A DNA stretch of 48,401 nucleotides, from positions 1-48,401 of the IMG/VR virus record IMGVR_UViG_3300046004_001843, one strand, 5' to 3'. The position numbers and the translations under genes are program-made. This stretch comes from a virus. How positions within the stretch are numbered: the first letter of the stretch is position 1; every line of letters begins with the position of its first letter. This document shows, piece after piece, positions 1 to 6,117 of this stretch. The notes beneath the pieces were generated by a model. The model did not search any database and was not told where the DNA came from. It saw only the letters and a list, made by a program, of their open reading frames with translations.

Positions 1-566
1 TGGAAAGAATAAACACGATCTTGTTTTGTTTTTAATAGTAATGATGGTCCTACAAAATTTACAATGTTATCTTCATCAAACCCAGCAGTACCACCAATGT
101 ATACTTGTGTCTTAGGTAATTCTTTTACAATAGTGACATCATGAATTGTTTTTTGCTTTATTGAAGCACTCCATAATCTACCTATAATTTTATTTTGAGA
201 AACTGTATCAGTTATAGCAATTGTTCCTCCATCTTCATCTAAGTTTAAAGTATCTTTATATACTATTTTAGAGTAGTATTCTTTAACTACAGCTAATGAA
301 TCTATTTGTGTTGGTGGTGTTATATAGATTGGGGGATCTTTAAAGATTGTTTTTCCTGGACGGTATTCTACTTTAGTTTTTATAACTGTAACAGTATCAA
401 TAGTATGTTTTAACAGTTCATATTTTTTTCCATCTACTTTAATTATTGGGTGAGAACTTTGATCTCCTCCAGAACACATTCTCATTAGCAGTATTAATAT
501 AATTAACCCTATTATTAAAATTGATTTGAAATCTAATCCTAATATAAAATTTTTAACTTTATCCAT
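1..566 (-). CDS. Membrane-anchored protein, C-terminus cut off by window edge
   Basis: Reading the minus strand from the ATG at 564-566 gives 188 codons with no stop before the window edge, so the C-terminus is missing. Residues about 15-29 form one hydrophobic segment (SILIIGLIILILLMR) followed by CSGGD; the rest is polar with many Thr, Val and Lys residues. The start overlaps the end of the holin gene by 8 nt, which suggests translational coupling. A single N-terminal anchor with a long periplasmic-type domain, next to holin and endolysin, would suit an inner-membrane spanin, but no spanin family is recognised and the role is inference from position. Confidence 0.75.
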   Translation of the reverse strand, partial: MDKVKNFILGLDFKSILIIGLIILILLMRMCSGGDQSSHPIIKVDGKKYELLKHTIDTVTVIKTKVEYRPGKTIFKDPPIYITPPTQIDSLAVVKEYYSKIVYKDTLNLDEDGGTIAITDTVSQNKIIGRLWSASIKQKTIHDVTIVKELPKTQVYIGGTAGFDEDNIVNFVGPSLLLKTKQDRVYSF

Positions 567-984
567 TTATTTCTCTATCTCCTTTATGTTTATCTAATCT
601 ATCTAATATTTGTGTAACTAATTCATTTTTAACTATACCTACCATAGAAGCATTTTTTAATATAGAAATTAGCTGGAATATCATAAAAGGGGCTATAATT
701 GTTTCACTTAACCAAGAAGTCCCAGTAAATCCTTTTTCTATTGATAAGATAGCTGCTAGCATTACCATCCAAAAACCAAATGTTTTTAATACTTTAATTG
801 CTTTACAAGTTTGAAAACCTTCTCTTTTTACTCCTGCCCATACTCCAAAAAAACCATCAATAAATACAATTAAACCTACTGCTAGGAATTGATCTATATT
901 ATCTGCTGTTAGATGCATAAAATATGTACCTATAAATGCTAATGCTGTTGTCAATGATAATGTAATTAATAGTGATGTTTTCAT
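559..984 (-). CDS. Phage holin (holin 4_1-like)
   Basis: This 141-residue protein has about four hydrophobic segments (near residues 5-24, 33-50, 68-83 and 92-108) and a charged C-terminal tail rich in Lys, Asp and Arg. The pattern IDGFFGVWAGVKREGF followed by a Lys-rich loop and a third helix resembles the toxin-secretion/phage-lysis holin family (TcdE-like, holin_4_1). A holin would form lesions in the inner membrane that let the endolysin reach the cell wall. It lies directly downstream of the endolysin gene (11-nt gap) and overlaps the next ORF by 8 nt, a compact lysis cassette. The family call rests on topology and a short motif. Confidence 0.75.
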   Translation of the reverse strand: MKTSLLITLSLTTALAFIGTYFMHLTADNIDQFLAVGLIVFIDGFFGVWAGVKREGFQTCKAIKVLKTFGFWMVMLAAILSIEKGFTGTSWLSETIIAPFMIFQLISILKNASMVGIVKNELVTQILDRLDKHKGDREING

Positions 985-995
985 CTTATAGCAAC

Positions 996-1607
996 TTATT
1001 TAATGTATTGGTAATATTTTTTAGTTTTTTCTTGTCGGTCTTCTAATCCATGAGTACCACCATTAATTCTTTTTGTTAATGCTAATATAGCGGCATCGTT
1101 AATTCCTTGATCACATATTAACCATAATTTGTTTTTATCAAAGAAGAACATTGCTGATTCAAATGAATATTCTGTAGCTACTAAATCAGGAGTAGTCATA
1201 ATTTCTGGTTTTTGTAAATATTTAGCAAAGGCAGCATAATTATCTTTTCCAGTTAATTGAAGAGCACCTCTACCTCTATATTTCCACCCATCTCCTGATT
1301 TCTCATCCCCATTACCCATTCTAGAAGCATAAACTCTATTAGCTATTTTTTCAGGATTACGAGCATATAAGTCACTTAGATTACCTGGAAAGTATTTTTT
1401 AAATATGTTTTGAAGCCCCTGAGTAGAGTAGTTAAGATTTTCAGCAAATAATTTATAATCACCTGTTTCATGAGCTGTTTGAGCAAAGAAGTGTGCTGCT
1501 CTAACCGGAGTTAATTTATAAAACTCCATTGCTTTTTTTATTGTACCAGGACCGAATACTCCATCTGCTGTTACTCCTATTTTAGCTTGTAAACTTTTTA
1601 AACTCAT
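996..1607 (-). CDS. GH19 chitinase-type endolysin
   Basis: This 203-residue protein has two parts. Residues about 1-30 (SLQAKIGVTADGVFGPGTIKKA) resemble the start of a peptidoglycan-binding-1 repeat. Residues about 35-203 are a glycoside hydrolase family 19 domain. The likely catalytic Glu is in HFFAQTAHETGDY, and the substrate-cleft signature YRGRGALQLTGKDNY is intact. GH19 phage enzymes cleave the glycan strand of peptidoglycan. There is no signal peptide, so export would depend on the adjacent holin. The ATG at 1607 sits just upstream of the repeat motif and is well placed. Confidence 0.92.
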   Translation of the reverse strand: MSLKSLQAKIGVTADGVFGPGTIKKAMEFYKLTPVRAAHFFAQTAHETGDYKLFAENLNYSTQGLQNIFKKYFPGNLSDLYARNPEKIANRVYASRMGNGDEKSGDGWKYRGRGALQLTGKDNYAAFAKYLQKPEIMTTPDLVATEYSFESAMFFFDKNKLWLICDQGINDAAILALTKRINGGTHGLEDRQEKTKKYYQYIK

Positions 1608-1620
1608 AGCTTATCTATAT

Positions 1621-1941
1621 TTATTTTTTATTAGGGTCTCCATTAGTTTCTACACCTTCTTTAGTTCCAAAGTAATAAGAAAAAATCATAAGAACCAAGG
1701 TTTTAATTAAATCAAATAGTTGAGAATTTTGTTCCTCACTTAATAATTTAACCTGCCAAGCAATTACTTTATCAACAATAAATAATGCAACTAATGAGGT
1801 AAATATTAATAAAATAAAACGAACTAGGATTTCCTGAGTATGTGTGGCAAACATTTTATTAACATAATAAACTGATCCACCTATTACACCTAATCCTAAT
1901 AGGATTCCTGCAATCATTACTATTCCACCTTCACTAAACAT
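1621..1941 (-). CDS. Small two-helix membrane protein
   Basis: The reading frame opens at 1971, but I prefer the internal ATG at 1939-1941 (MFSEGGIVMIAG). It overlaps the preceding gene by 8 nt and lies just after AAAGGAG, a possible Shine-Dalgarno sequence. The product of 106 residues has hydrophobic segments near residues 8-28 and 40-60, then an amphipathic region and a polar tail (EGVETNGDPNKK). It is in the lysis region between the endolysin gene and another small membrane protein, so an accessory holin or antiholin is possible. No family is recognised. Confidence 0.65.
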   Translation of the reverse strand: MFSEGGIVMIAGILLGLGVIGGSVYYVNKMFATHTQEILVRFILLIFTSLVALFIVDKVIAWQVKLLSEEQNSQLFDLIKTLVLMIFSYYFGTKEGVETNGDPNKK

Positions 1942-2179
1942 CCTGCTCCTTTTGCTTATCTGTTGATGCAAATTTTTCTAATCCGGCAATACCGAATGAT
2001 CCTAATGTAATATACATAAATGCATTAAATACATATTCATTTAGTGGGAGGTGTTGACCCATGAACCCAGTTACAAGATCTACAATCATCACTATTGTCA
2101 TTACTGCAAATGATATGAAGCCTACTACAGTTTTTTCATTGTAGTCGTTTGATTTTTTAAAAATGTCTTTAAATGCCAT
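1934..2179 (-). CDS. Small membrane protein
   Basis: The frame is open from 2242, but the likely start is the ATG at 2177-2179 (MAFKDIFKKSND). The 21 residues upstream look like translated AT-rich leader, and the 20 nt before the ATG are almost pure A/T, as before other starts here. The 81-residue product has a charged N-terminus and two hydrophobic stretches (VVGFISFAVMTIVMIVDLV and YVFNAFMYITLGSFGIAG). It overlaps the next membrane-protein gene by 8 nt. Its place in the lysis cluster suggests a holin-related role, but no family is recognised. Confidence 0.65.
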   Translation of the reverse strand: MAFKDIFKKSNDYNEKTVVGFISFAVMTIVMIVDLVTGFMGQHLPLNEYVFNAFMYITLGSFGIAGLEKFASTDKQKEQDV

Positions 2180-2248
2180 AATATATTTTATTAAATTAAT
2201 GAATATATAACTTACTTGGCAAAACATATTTTTCATAGACATTATTTG

Positions 2249-2260
2249 TAATAAATATCA
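2249..2260 (-). promoter_or_regulatory. Putative promoter, TGATATTTATT
   Basis: The minus strand reads TGATATTTATTAC here, a copy of the ATATTTAT element found in front of many clusters in this window. It lies just after a terminator hairpin and about 70 nt before the start at 2179, so it would begin the lysis transcript. The call is by pattern only. Confidence 0.35.
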
Positions 2261-2284
2261 AAAGTCCCTACAATGAGGGACTTT
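2261..2284 (-). terminator. Terminator hairpin overlapping a stop codon
   Basis: There is a perfect 9-bp inverted repeat, AAAGTCCCT at 2261-2269 and AGGGACTTT at 2276-2284, with a 6-nt loop. The minus strand continues with TTTTGATATTT, a modest U-tract. The TAG stop of the upstream 78-residue ORF (2268-2270) lies inside the hairpin. Confidence 0.75.
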
Positions 2285-2504
2285 CTTTTAATTTATTTTG
2301 AGCTTCTACGTATCTTTTCCTAATTAAGGCACCTAATTCAGTATCATTAGGATTATTTAAAACTTCATCATATGAAACATAAATAAAATCGTCAAATTCA
2401 TTTACAAAATCATAATCTTGCAACCTATCCCATTCAAAAAATTCAGTCATTACTTGATCTATTTCGTCATCTGTTAACTCTGGAAACTCTAAAAATTCGT
2501 CCAT
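2268..2504 (-). CDS. Small acidic hypothetical protein
   Basis: This 78-residue protein is very acidic (MDEFLEFPELTDDEIDQVM and several Asp/Glu/Phe/Tyr clusters) with a basic stretch near the end (IRKRYVEAQNKLKE). It has no membrane segment and I recognise no family. Small acidic proteins of this kind are common in phages and some mimic DNA, but nothing here proves that. It lies between two hairpin terminators, so it may be transcribed separately or by readthrough. Its stop codon is inside the downstream hairpin. Confidence 0.65.
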   Translation of the reverse strand: MDEFLEFPELTDDEIDQVMTEFFEWDRLQDYDFVNEFDDFIYVSYDEVLNNPNDTELGALIRKRYVEAQNKLKESPSL

Positions 2505-2528
2505 ATTTTAATAGTTTTAATTAATATA

Positions 2529-2546
2529 GCCCCTCTGGTGAGGGGC
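2529..2546 (-). terminator. Possible terminator hairpin
   Basis: GCCCCT at 2529-2534 pairs with AGGGGC at 2541-2546 around the loop CTGGTG. It sits between the 72-residue basic ORF and the acidic ORF. The following minus-strand sequence (TATATTAATT) is A/T-rich but not a clean U-run, so termination may be partial. Confidence 0.55.
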
Positions 2547-2559
2547 ATATTTGGATTGA

Positions 2560-2778
2560 TTAATTCGCAGATACTGCGCTGTTTTTTGCACGTCTTCGAG
2601 AAAGAGTGTACATAGCATCAGCTAATGAATCATTTACTTTTCTTTCACCTTTTTTTACATAATTGATGAAACGAGTTGTGAAACCTGTAGTTTCTGCTAA
2701 ACGATTTGTGTCGTCTTTACGCTCGCGAGCATTGTAAAATGCTAGCTTTGCCGTGCGATTTAGTTTGGTTTTTGCCAT
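2560..2778 (-). CDS. Small basic helix-turn-helix-like protein
   Basis: This 72-residue, Lys/Arg-rich protein begins MAKTKLNRTAKLAFYNARERKDD. The middle (TNRLAETTGFTTRFINYVKKGERK) can form two short helices joined by a turn, as in small DNA-binding helix-turn-helix proteins. The C-terminus is basic (LSRRRAKN). It starts 28 nt after the 3' end of the tmRNA and may be part of the same transcript. A regulator or nucleoid-type DNA-binding role is inferred from composition and the helix pattern only. Confidence 0.65.
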   Translation of the reverse strand: MAKTKLNRTAKLAFYNARERKDDTNRLAETTGFTTRFINYVKKGERKVNDSLADAMYTLSRRRAKNSAVSAN

Positions 2779-2806
2779 AACGATTAATTTAGAGTTAAAA
2801 AATTAG

Positions 2807-3163
2807 TGGAGGTGGGGAGATTCGAACTCCCGTCCAGACTGCGTTAGTCAATACAATTTATACAGCTTATTTGATACGGTTTTAAAGTTGGAGTATCATT
2901 CAACTGGGGCCAACTGTTAAGTTAGCGAAACCACCACTCTATTTAATCTAATAGAGAAATCTTGGGTAATTTAGGCTGCTGCCAATACTTCGTTTCTCAA
3001 TAAAGAGAATACTGTGTTCATGTTAGCTTCGATTTGTGCGTTGTCTCCTTGAGATACTACACCGTTTGTGTTTTTGCCATTTAATTAAATTCACCTTAGT
3101 TTACAGTTATCTCTCTGGCTGATTGTATTAATTAGTTGTAATCTGTCAAAACCAGGCACCCCC
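2807..3163 (-). ncRNA. ssrA: tmRNA (phage-encoded, one-piece)
   Basis: The 5' end reads GGGGGTGCCTGGTTTTGACA, the tmRNA hallmark. The 3' end has a T-arm (GGGAG, TTCGAAT, CTCCC) and CACCTCC. G1-G7 (3163-3157) pair with 2808-2814 to give a 7-bp acceptor with G3.U70 (3161 with 2810), the alanyl-tRNA synthetase identity pair. The long helix is seen as ATTGTATT at 3122-3129 pairing perfectly with AATACAAT at 2850-2857. Further helices expected in the pseudoknot region are CTCTATT/AATAGAG (2937-2943 with 2950-2956) and AGTTGG/CCAACT (2886-2891 with 2910-2915). Discriminator A is at 2807. CCA is not encoded, so it must be added. The length of 357 nt is normal. It would rescue stalled ribosomes together with host SmpB. 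Confidence 0.93.
2971..3078 (-). other. tmRNA tag-peptide reading frame
   Basis: The tag frame ends with TTG GCA GCA GCC TAA at 2971-2985. Reading upstream, the frame is open to an in-frame TAA two codons before GGC at 3076-3078. If GGC (Gly) is the resume codon, the tag is 35 residues, starting GKNTNGVVSQ and ending RNEVLAAA. The Gly start and the small hydrophobic C-terminus (LAAA) fit proteolysis tags. The resume codon is inferred; a later resume codon would shorten the tag. Confidence 0.65.
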
Positions 3164-3191
3164 GTTTTGTAATAAATAATAATTTATTTTG

Positions 3192-3277
3192 GAATCGGTG
3201 AGGGATTCGAACCCTCATCCAGACTTATCGTCCATGTTAACCCTAGCAGGAACTTTCCCGTTGACACTAACCGATTC
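3192..3277 (-). ncRNA. tRNA-like RNA without a normal anticodon arm
   Basis: AATCGGT (3270-3276) pairs fully with ACCGATT (3193-3199), and an extra G(3277)-C(3192) pair extends the acceptor to 8 bp. A perfect T-arm (GAGGG, TTCGAAT, CCCTC) adjoins it. The 86-nt length suits a class II tRNA, but I cannot draw a 5-bp anticodon stem. The middle folds better as GTGTCAAC with GTTAACAT (one mismatch) plus a small TGGAC/GTCTG hairpin. A CTGCTAG segment would be a tRNA-Ser(GCT) loop, but its flanks pair poorly. AGTCTGGA before the T-stem is shared with the tmRNA 29 nt downstream. It could be a divergent tRNA, a tmRNA-derived relic or a new tRNA-like RNA. Confidence 0.5.
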
Positions 3278-3568
3278 TTTTTTTACCAACCTTGGTCTTT
3301 CAGGGTTTCTGATTGAGTGCAATAAGTGACGCCTTCCTACTATAAACCCTTGTTCGGAAATTAATACACTCTACTTCTCAATTAACAGCGAGCATTGGTA
3401 ATTTTTTAGCACCCTCTTTCCTATAATCGTGCATTGTTTATCTACACTGATTCCCTTATTATAAGAGTAGGGTGACTATTTTATAAAACATTCCAGCCAC
3501 ATTGGGAGAGCCGCAGTTCCCACGTTGTTTAAAGACTTTCTTGGCGGACCTATCTACTGGGGTGTGTT
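3278..3568 (-). other. Non-coding stretch, possibly structured RNA
   Basis: No credible ORF is present on either strand between the lipoprotein stop and the tRNA-like RNA. The sequence is less A/T-rich than other gaps and contains local inverted repeats. AGGGTTT at 3302-3308 matches AAACCCT at 3344-3350. A bulged hairpin spans 3499-3525 with stem TGGGA/TCCCA. I find no tRNA T-loop, RNase P or intron signature. It may be a leader of the RNA operon or an unknown structured RNA. Confidence 0.35.
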
Positions 3569-3730
3569 TTATTTTACAGCTGTAGTATCAATTGAAGTTG
3601 AGTCAATACTTACTGAATCGACTTGTACTTTTGTTGAATCTACTGTTGTTAATTTAGATGACGGAGTCACCTTGTTACAACTTACTGCCACTAAAGCCAC
3701 TAAGGCTAATGTTAAAAATACTTTTTTCAT
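3569..3730 (-). CDS. Small predicted lipoprotein
   Basis: This 53-residue ORF begins MKKVFLTLALVALVAVSCNK: a basic n-region, a hydrophobic core and a lipobox-like VAVSC with the acylated Cys at residue 18. The mature part of about 36 residues is simple and Ser/Thr/Asp/Val-rich, with repeated VDS/IDS steps (VDSTKVQVDSVSIDSTSIDTT). It would be secreted and anchored to a membrane. A promoter-like TATATTTA lies 24 nt upstream of the ATG. Candidate roles are superinfection exclusion or outer-membrane lysis (o-spanin-like). Neither is proven, and it is not beside the spanin-like gene. Confidence 0.75.
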   Translation of the reverse strand: MKKVFLTLALVALVAVSCNKVTPSSKLTTVDSTKVQVDSVSIDSTSIDTTAVK

Positions 3731-3753
3731 TTTTGTTTTTATTAATTTCTATA

Positions 3754-3767
3754 CTTAAATATACGAA
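3754..3767 (-). promoter_or_regulatory. Putative promoter, TTCGTATATTTAAG
   Basis: The minus strand reads TTCGTATATTTAAG, 24 nt before the lipoprotein ATG. The same TTCGTAYATTTA string occurs before the genes starting at 5272, 14089 and 15899, and it resembles the Bacteroidetes -7 box TAnnTTTG. Confidence 0.5.
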
Positions 3768-3792
3768 CTTATTTTTTAATATCCTACTTTTT

Positions 3793-4716
3793 TTAGTAAG
3801 TTCTTGTTTCAGTCCACTTAACACCATCAGTTTGGGGTTGGTTATGTTCTGTTAATACTTTTTGAACTGCATCTCTTGCAGTCTCCCATGTTACTGGTCC
3901 TGTTTCGTCTGCATAAGCAACTGGATCTTTTCTTCCTAGTTTGATAAATGCTTCTATTCTTTCAACTGAAGATGCTGATTTATAATCTGAGTACCAAGTC
4001 ACTACAGGTGAAGTCCAGTTTGTATTTTCTGGGGATGTCTGTATAAATCCACTAGTTACTATTTTAATTGGCTTATACGAAGTATTAGTTCTTGAATAAA
4101 CTTCATCAAAATTTAATCCCAACTCTTTACATAATACTTCTCCATCTTTTAAGATATCAAATTTATCTCCTTGAAGATAAGGTGAGAAATAATTTACTCT
4201 TTCTGCATCCCAGTTTCCAATTCTAAAGGCTGCATCATCTGCATCTCTAAATTCTTGTCTACAATCAGGATAAATTGCATGATCACCTGCGTGAATACCT
4301 AAAGCAATGTCACAAGTCTCTTCTGTACGGTTTGCAATGGATAAAGCTACTGCTTGAGCAATAGAAGCAAACATTTTGTTTCTGTTAGGAACAACTGTTT
4401 CTTTCATATTGTCTTGCTCGTAATGACCTTCTGGTACATCTTTACCTCCTGTTACTAATGCTGAATCTAGTAGATCAACTAATCCGTCTAGTTTGATTTG
4501 ACGATAGTTTACTTTAATAGGTTCAAATGTTGAAACATTAATAGCACCGTTTAAATAATCTACCAACGATTGAGCTCTCTCTAGCTCTACTCTGTGTTTT
4601 TGACCATAGTCAAAGCTTATGGCCGTAACAGATGAGTATTCTTTTAAACAACGTAGTAACAATGTGCTACTATCCATTCCACCTGAAAGTGAAACCACTA
4701 CATGATTTTTAGACAT
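3793..4716 (-). CDS. queC: 7-cyano-7-deazaguanine (preQ0) synthase-like QueC
   Basis: The N-terminal SLSGGMDSSTLLL is the PP-loop ATP pyrophosphatase signature, followed by ISFDYGQKHRVELE, VPNRNKMF and LGIHAGDHAIYPDCR, all typical of QueC. QueC converts carboxy-deazaguanine to preQ0 with ATP and ammonia. At 307 residues it is longer than usual (about 220-230). In the usual C-terminal zinc region, TSCY..CGxCxxCxxRxxAF, the protein has TNTSY and SASSVERIEAF, so all four Cys are replaced although the flanks (VERIEAF, KDPVAYA) are kept. With DpdA and QueD nearby it should supply preQ0 for DNA modification. Confidence 0.92.
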   Translation of the reverse strand: MSKNHVVVSLSGGMDSSTLLLRCLKEYSSVTAISFDYGQKHRVELERAQSLVDYLNGAINVSTFEPIKVNYRQIKLDGLVDLLDSALVTGGKDVPEGHYEQDNMKETVVPNRNKMFASIAQAVALSIANRTEETCDIALGIHAGDHAIYPDCRQEFRDADDAAFRIGNWDAERVNYFSPYLQGDKFDILKDGEVLCKELGLNFDEVYSRTNTSYKPIKIVTSGFIQTSPENTNWTSPVVTWYSDYKSASSVERIEAFIKLGRKDPVAYADETGPVTWETARDAVQKVLTEHNQPQTDGVKWTETRTY

Positions 4717-4767
4717 AATTTATAATTTAATTTGTGCCAGGTATTTGAAACGTATAGGCAAACGTTA

Positions 4768-4995
4768 TTATTTTTTCTCTCCTTCGTATACTTTATTTCC
4801 AAAATATTCATCTAGAAATTCTCTACGATATAACATTACTTTTCCCGTGTATTTAGGATTAGAAATGTTGTGAGTGCTAATAGTTTCGCGCAATTTATTT
4901 GCAGTGCTATACACTTCTTTTCCTGTTTCAGTACCAGCGGCATAACCTAGATATTCAAACAAAGACATCATGTAAGGTTTTAATTCTTTTTCCAT
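4768..4995 (-). CDS. Hypothetical protein
   Basis: This 75-residue soluble protein begins MEKELKPYMMSLFEYLGYAAG and ends in charged residues (YFGNKVYEGEKK). It has no Cys motif and no membrane segment, and I recognise no family. Its start overlaps the end of the upstream 48-residue ORF by 16 nt, so the small genes between DpdA and QueC are probably one transcript. A link with DNA modification is only by position. Confidence 0.65.
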   Translation of the reverse strand: MEKELKPYMMSLFEYLGYAAGTETGKEVYSTANKLRETISTHNISNPKYTGKVMLYRREFLDEYFGNKVYEGEKK

Positions 4996-5126
4996 AACTT
5001 TAATTTTAATTTTGATTTAATGTACGTAAAATATCCAATTCCTCCAACTATAAATGGAGAACAATTTAAAAGACTAACATGACCTTCACCACATAATCCT
5101 AAACTATGTTTTATGATCTCAATCAT
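4980..5126 (-). CDS. Small membrane protein with GLCGEGH motif
   Basis: This 48-residue ORF begins MIEIIKHSLGLCGEGHVSLL, followed by one hydrophobic segment (SPFIVGGIGYFTYI) and a Lys-rich tail (KSKLKLKLWKKN). The order soluble N-terminus, membrane helix, positive tail suggests a single-pass inner-membrane peptide. Its ATG follows the stop of the upstream ORF by 2 nt and its end overlaps the downstream gene by 16 nt. That tight packing is the main support that it is real. Function unknown. Confidence 0.6.
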   Translation of the reverse strand: MIEIIKHSLGLCGEGHVSLLNCSPFIVGGIGYFTYIKSKLKLKLWKKN

Positions 5127-5128
5127 GA

Positions 5129-5272
5129 TTACCTGGCTCCTTGTTGTTTGTAATAATCTCCTTTAGAAAATTTAGTAGTTGATTTTTCTACTACGGACTT
5201 TTTAGATTGTCCTAAAGTCGGTAACCAAGCCATTAGTTGCTCGTACTTGTTTTTTGATGAAGTTTTGCTCAT
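5129..5272 (-). CDS. Small basic hypothetical protein
   Basis: This 47-residue, Lys/Ser-rich ORF begins MSKTSSKNKYEQLMAWLPTL and ends DYYKQQGAR. It has one short amphipathic stretch (YEQLMAWLPTLG) and otherwise looks disordered. It starts 24 nt downstream of a clear promoter-like motif and is separated from the next ORF by 2 nt. It is therefore probably the first gene of a small cluster running into the queC region. No family is recognised. Confidence 0.6.
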   Translation of the reverse strand: MSKTSSKNKYEQLMAWLPTLGQSKKSVVEKSTTKFSKGDYYKQQGAR

Positions 5273-5295
5273 AACTGTTTATATTTGTTTTACTT

Positions 5296-5310
5296 TATAA
5301 ATATACGAAC
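5296..5310 (-). promoter_or_regulatory. Putative promoter, GTTCGTATATTTATA
   Basis: The minus strand reads GTTCGTATATTTATA, 24 nt before the ATG at 5272. It nearly matches the element at 3754-3767, including TTCG just upstream of TATATTTA. Confidence 0.5.
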
Positions 5311-5328
5311 TTTATTTTATAAATCCAA

Positions 5329-6117
5329 CTATTTATTGCATAAATTTCTAAAACGTTGAACATTATATTTAATATCTTCTAATTTATCTTCTAAATCAGA
5401 TTCCATAAATTCTTCAATTTTATTTGTTGGTTTTTCTAATAAACCAATTTCGTTATATCTAATACCTAAAGCACCACATATAATAGGATTTGAAGTATCT
5501 ACTGAATTAATTATACCAGGTGTCCAATTATCCCTATAGTGAGTAAATTCTTGAGGTACCGAACATCCTAATAAATGGATATAATGGTGTGGTTTAATTA
5601 AATTTTCATGCTTCATATTCTCTAGAAGTAATACTCTACCAACAGCTTGATTAGCTATTAAATTTTCGGTAGGACATAATTCATGATATACTACTGATGA
5701 ATGATTAAATGCAAAGTGAGTATAACCCAGGTCAACACAGTGGTGGTATAGTTGATGAATTTCACTTATTGTAGTACCTTGCATTACTACCATTAAATTG
5801 GTGCGTTCAGGTAGCTCGTATTGCCTCCAATGTTTAGCATTTTTAGCTGTTATTGTTTTATTATTCCACTCATCAGGAACAATAAAGATATCAGGTTCAA
5901 TTAACTTGATTTTTTCTCTTAAATCTTCAATGGTGTGTGTTACACCCTCAAACAAACCGTTATCCATTATAATGAAACGGTCTCTTTCTCTAGAATCTAA
6001 GAAAAATTGTCTATAATCGGCATGTTTATCTAATAAATGAGGTAAACAATACTCATAATCATTCCATCCAAAACTATAAGGGAATAACGATAACGGTAGT
6101 TCGTGTGATATTTTCAT
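5329..6117 (-). CDS. dpdA: DpdA-like DNA 7-deazaguanine transglycosylase
   Basis: This 262-residue protein belongs by motif to the TGT-like transglycosylases acting on DNA: FIIMDNGLFEG (a DNGxxE-type motif), IFIVPDEW, LMVVMQGTT, a central FAFNHSS, and HLLGCSVPQEF. These enzymes exchange guanine for a 7-deazaguanine base such as preQ0. It is shorter than tRNA TGTs and lacks their zinc-binding C-terminus, as expected for phage-type DpdA. The start overlaps the thioredoxin stop by 1 nt, and queD lies just beyond, so the three genes form an operon. Whether the inserted base is preQ0 or a derivative cannot be read from sequence. Confidence 0.82.
   Translation of the reverse strand: MKISHELPLSLFPYSFGWNDYEYCLPHLLDKHADYRQFFLDSRERDRFIIMDNGLFEGVTHTIEDLREKIKLIEPDIFIVPDEWNNKTITAKNAKHWRQYELPERTNLMVVMQGTTISEIHQLYHHCVDLGYTHFAFNHSSVVYHELCPTENLIANQAVGRVLLLENMKHENLIKPHHYIHLLGCSVPQEFTHYRDNWTPGIINSVDTSNPIICGALGIRYNEIGLLEKPTNKIEEFMESDLEDKLEDIKYNVQRFRNLCNK

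Noticed and set aside
3192-3277. Assigning a definite tRNA (Ser GCT or His) to the tRNA-like RNA
   Set aside because: A CTGCTAG loop is present and a G-1:C73 pair is possible, but no anticodon stem of five pairs can be formed for either. I keep only the tRNA-like call.
3525-3855. Plus-strand ORFs across 3525-3855
   Set aside because: They run antisense to the small lipoprotein gene and the queC end. The translations are low-complexity Thr/Ser/Leu/Phe-rich with no ribosome site, and every accepted gene is on the minus strand.
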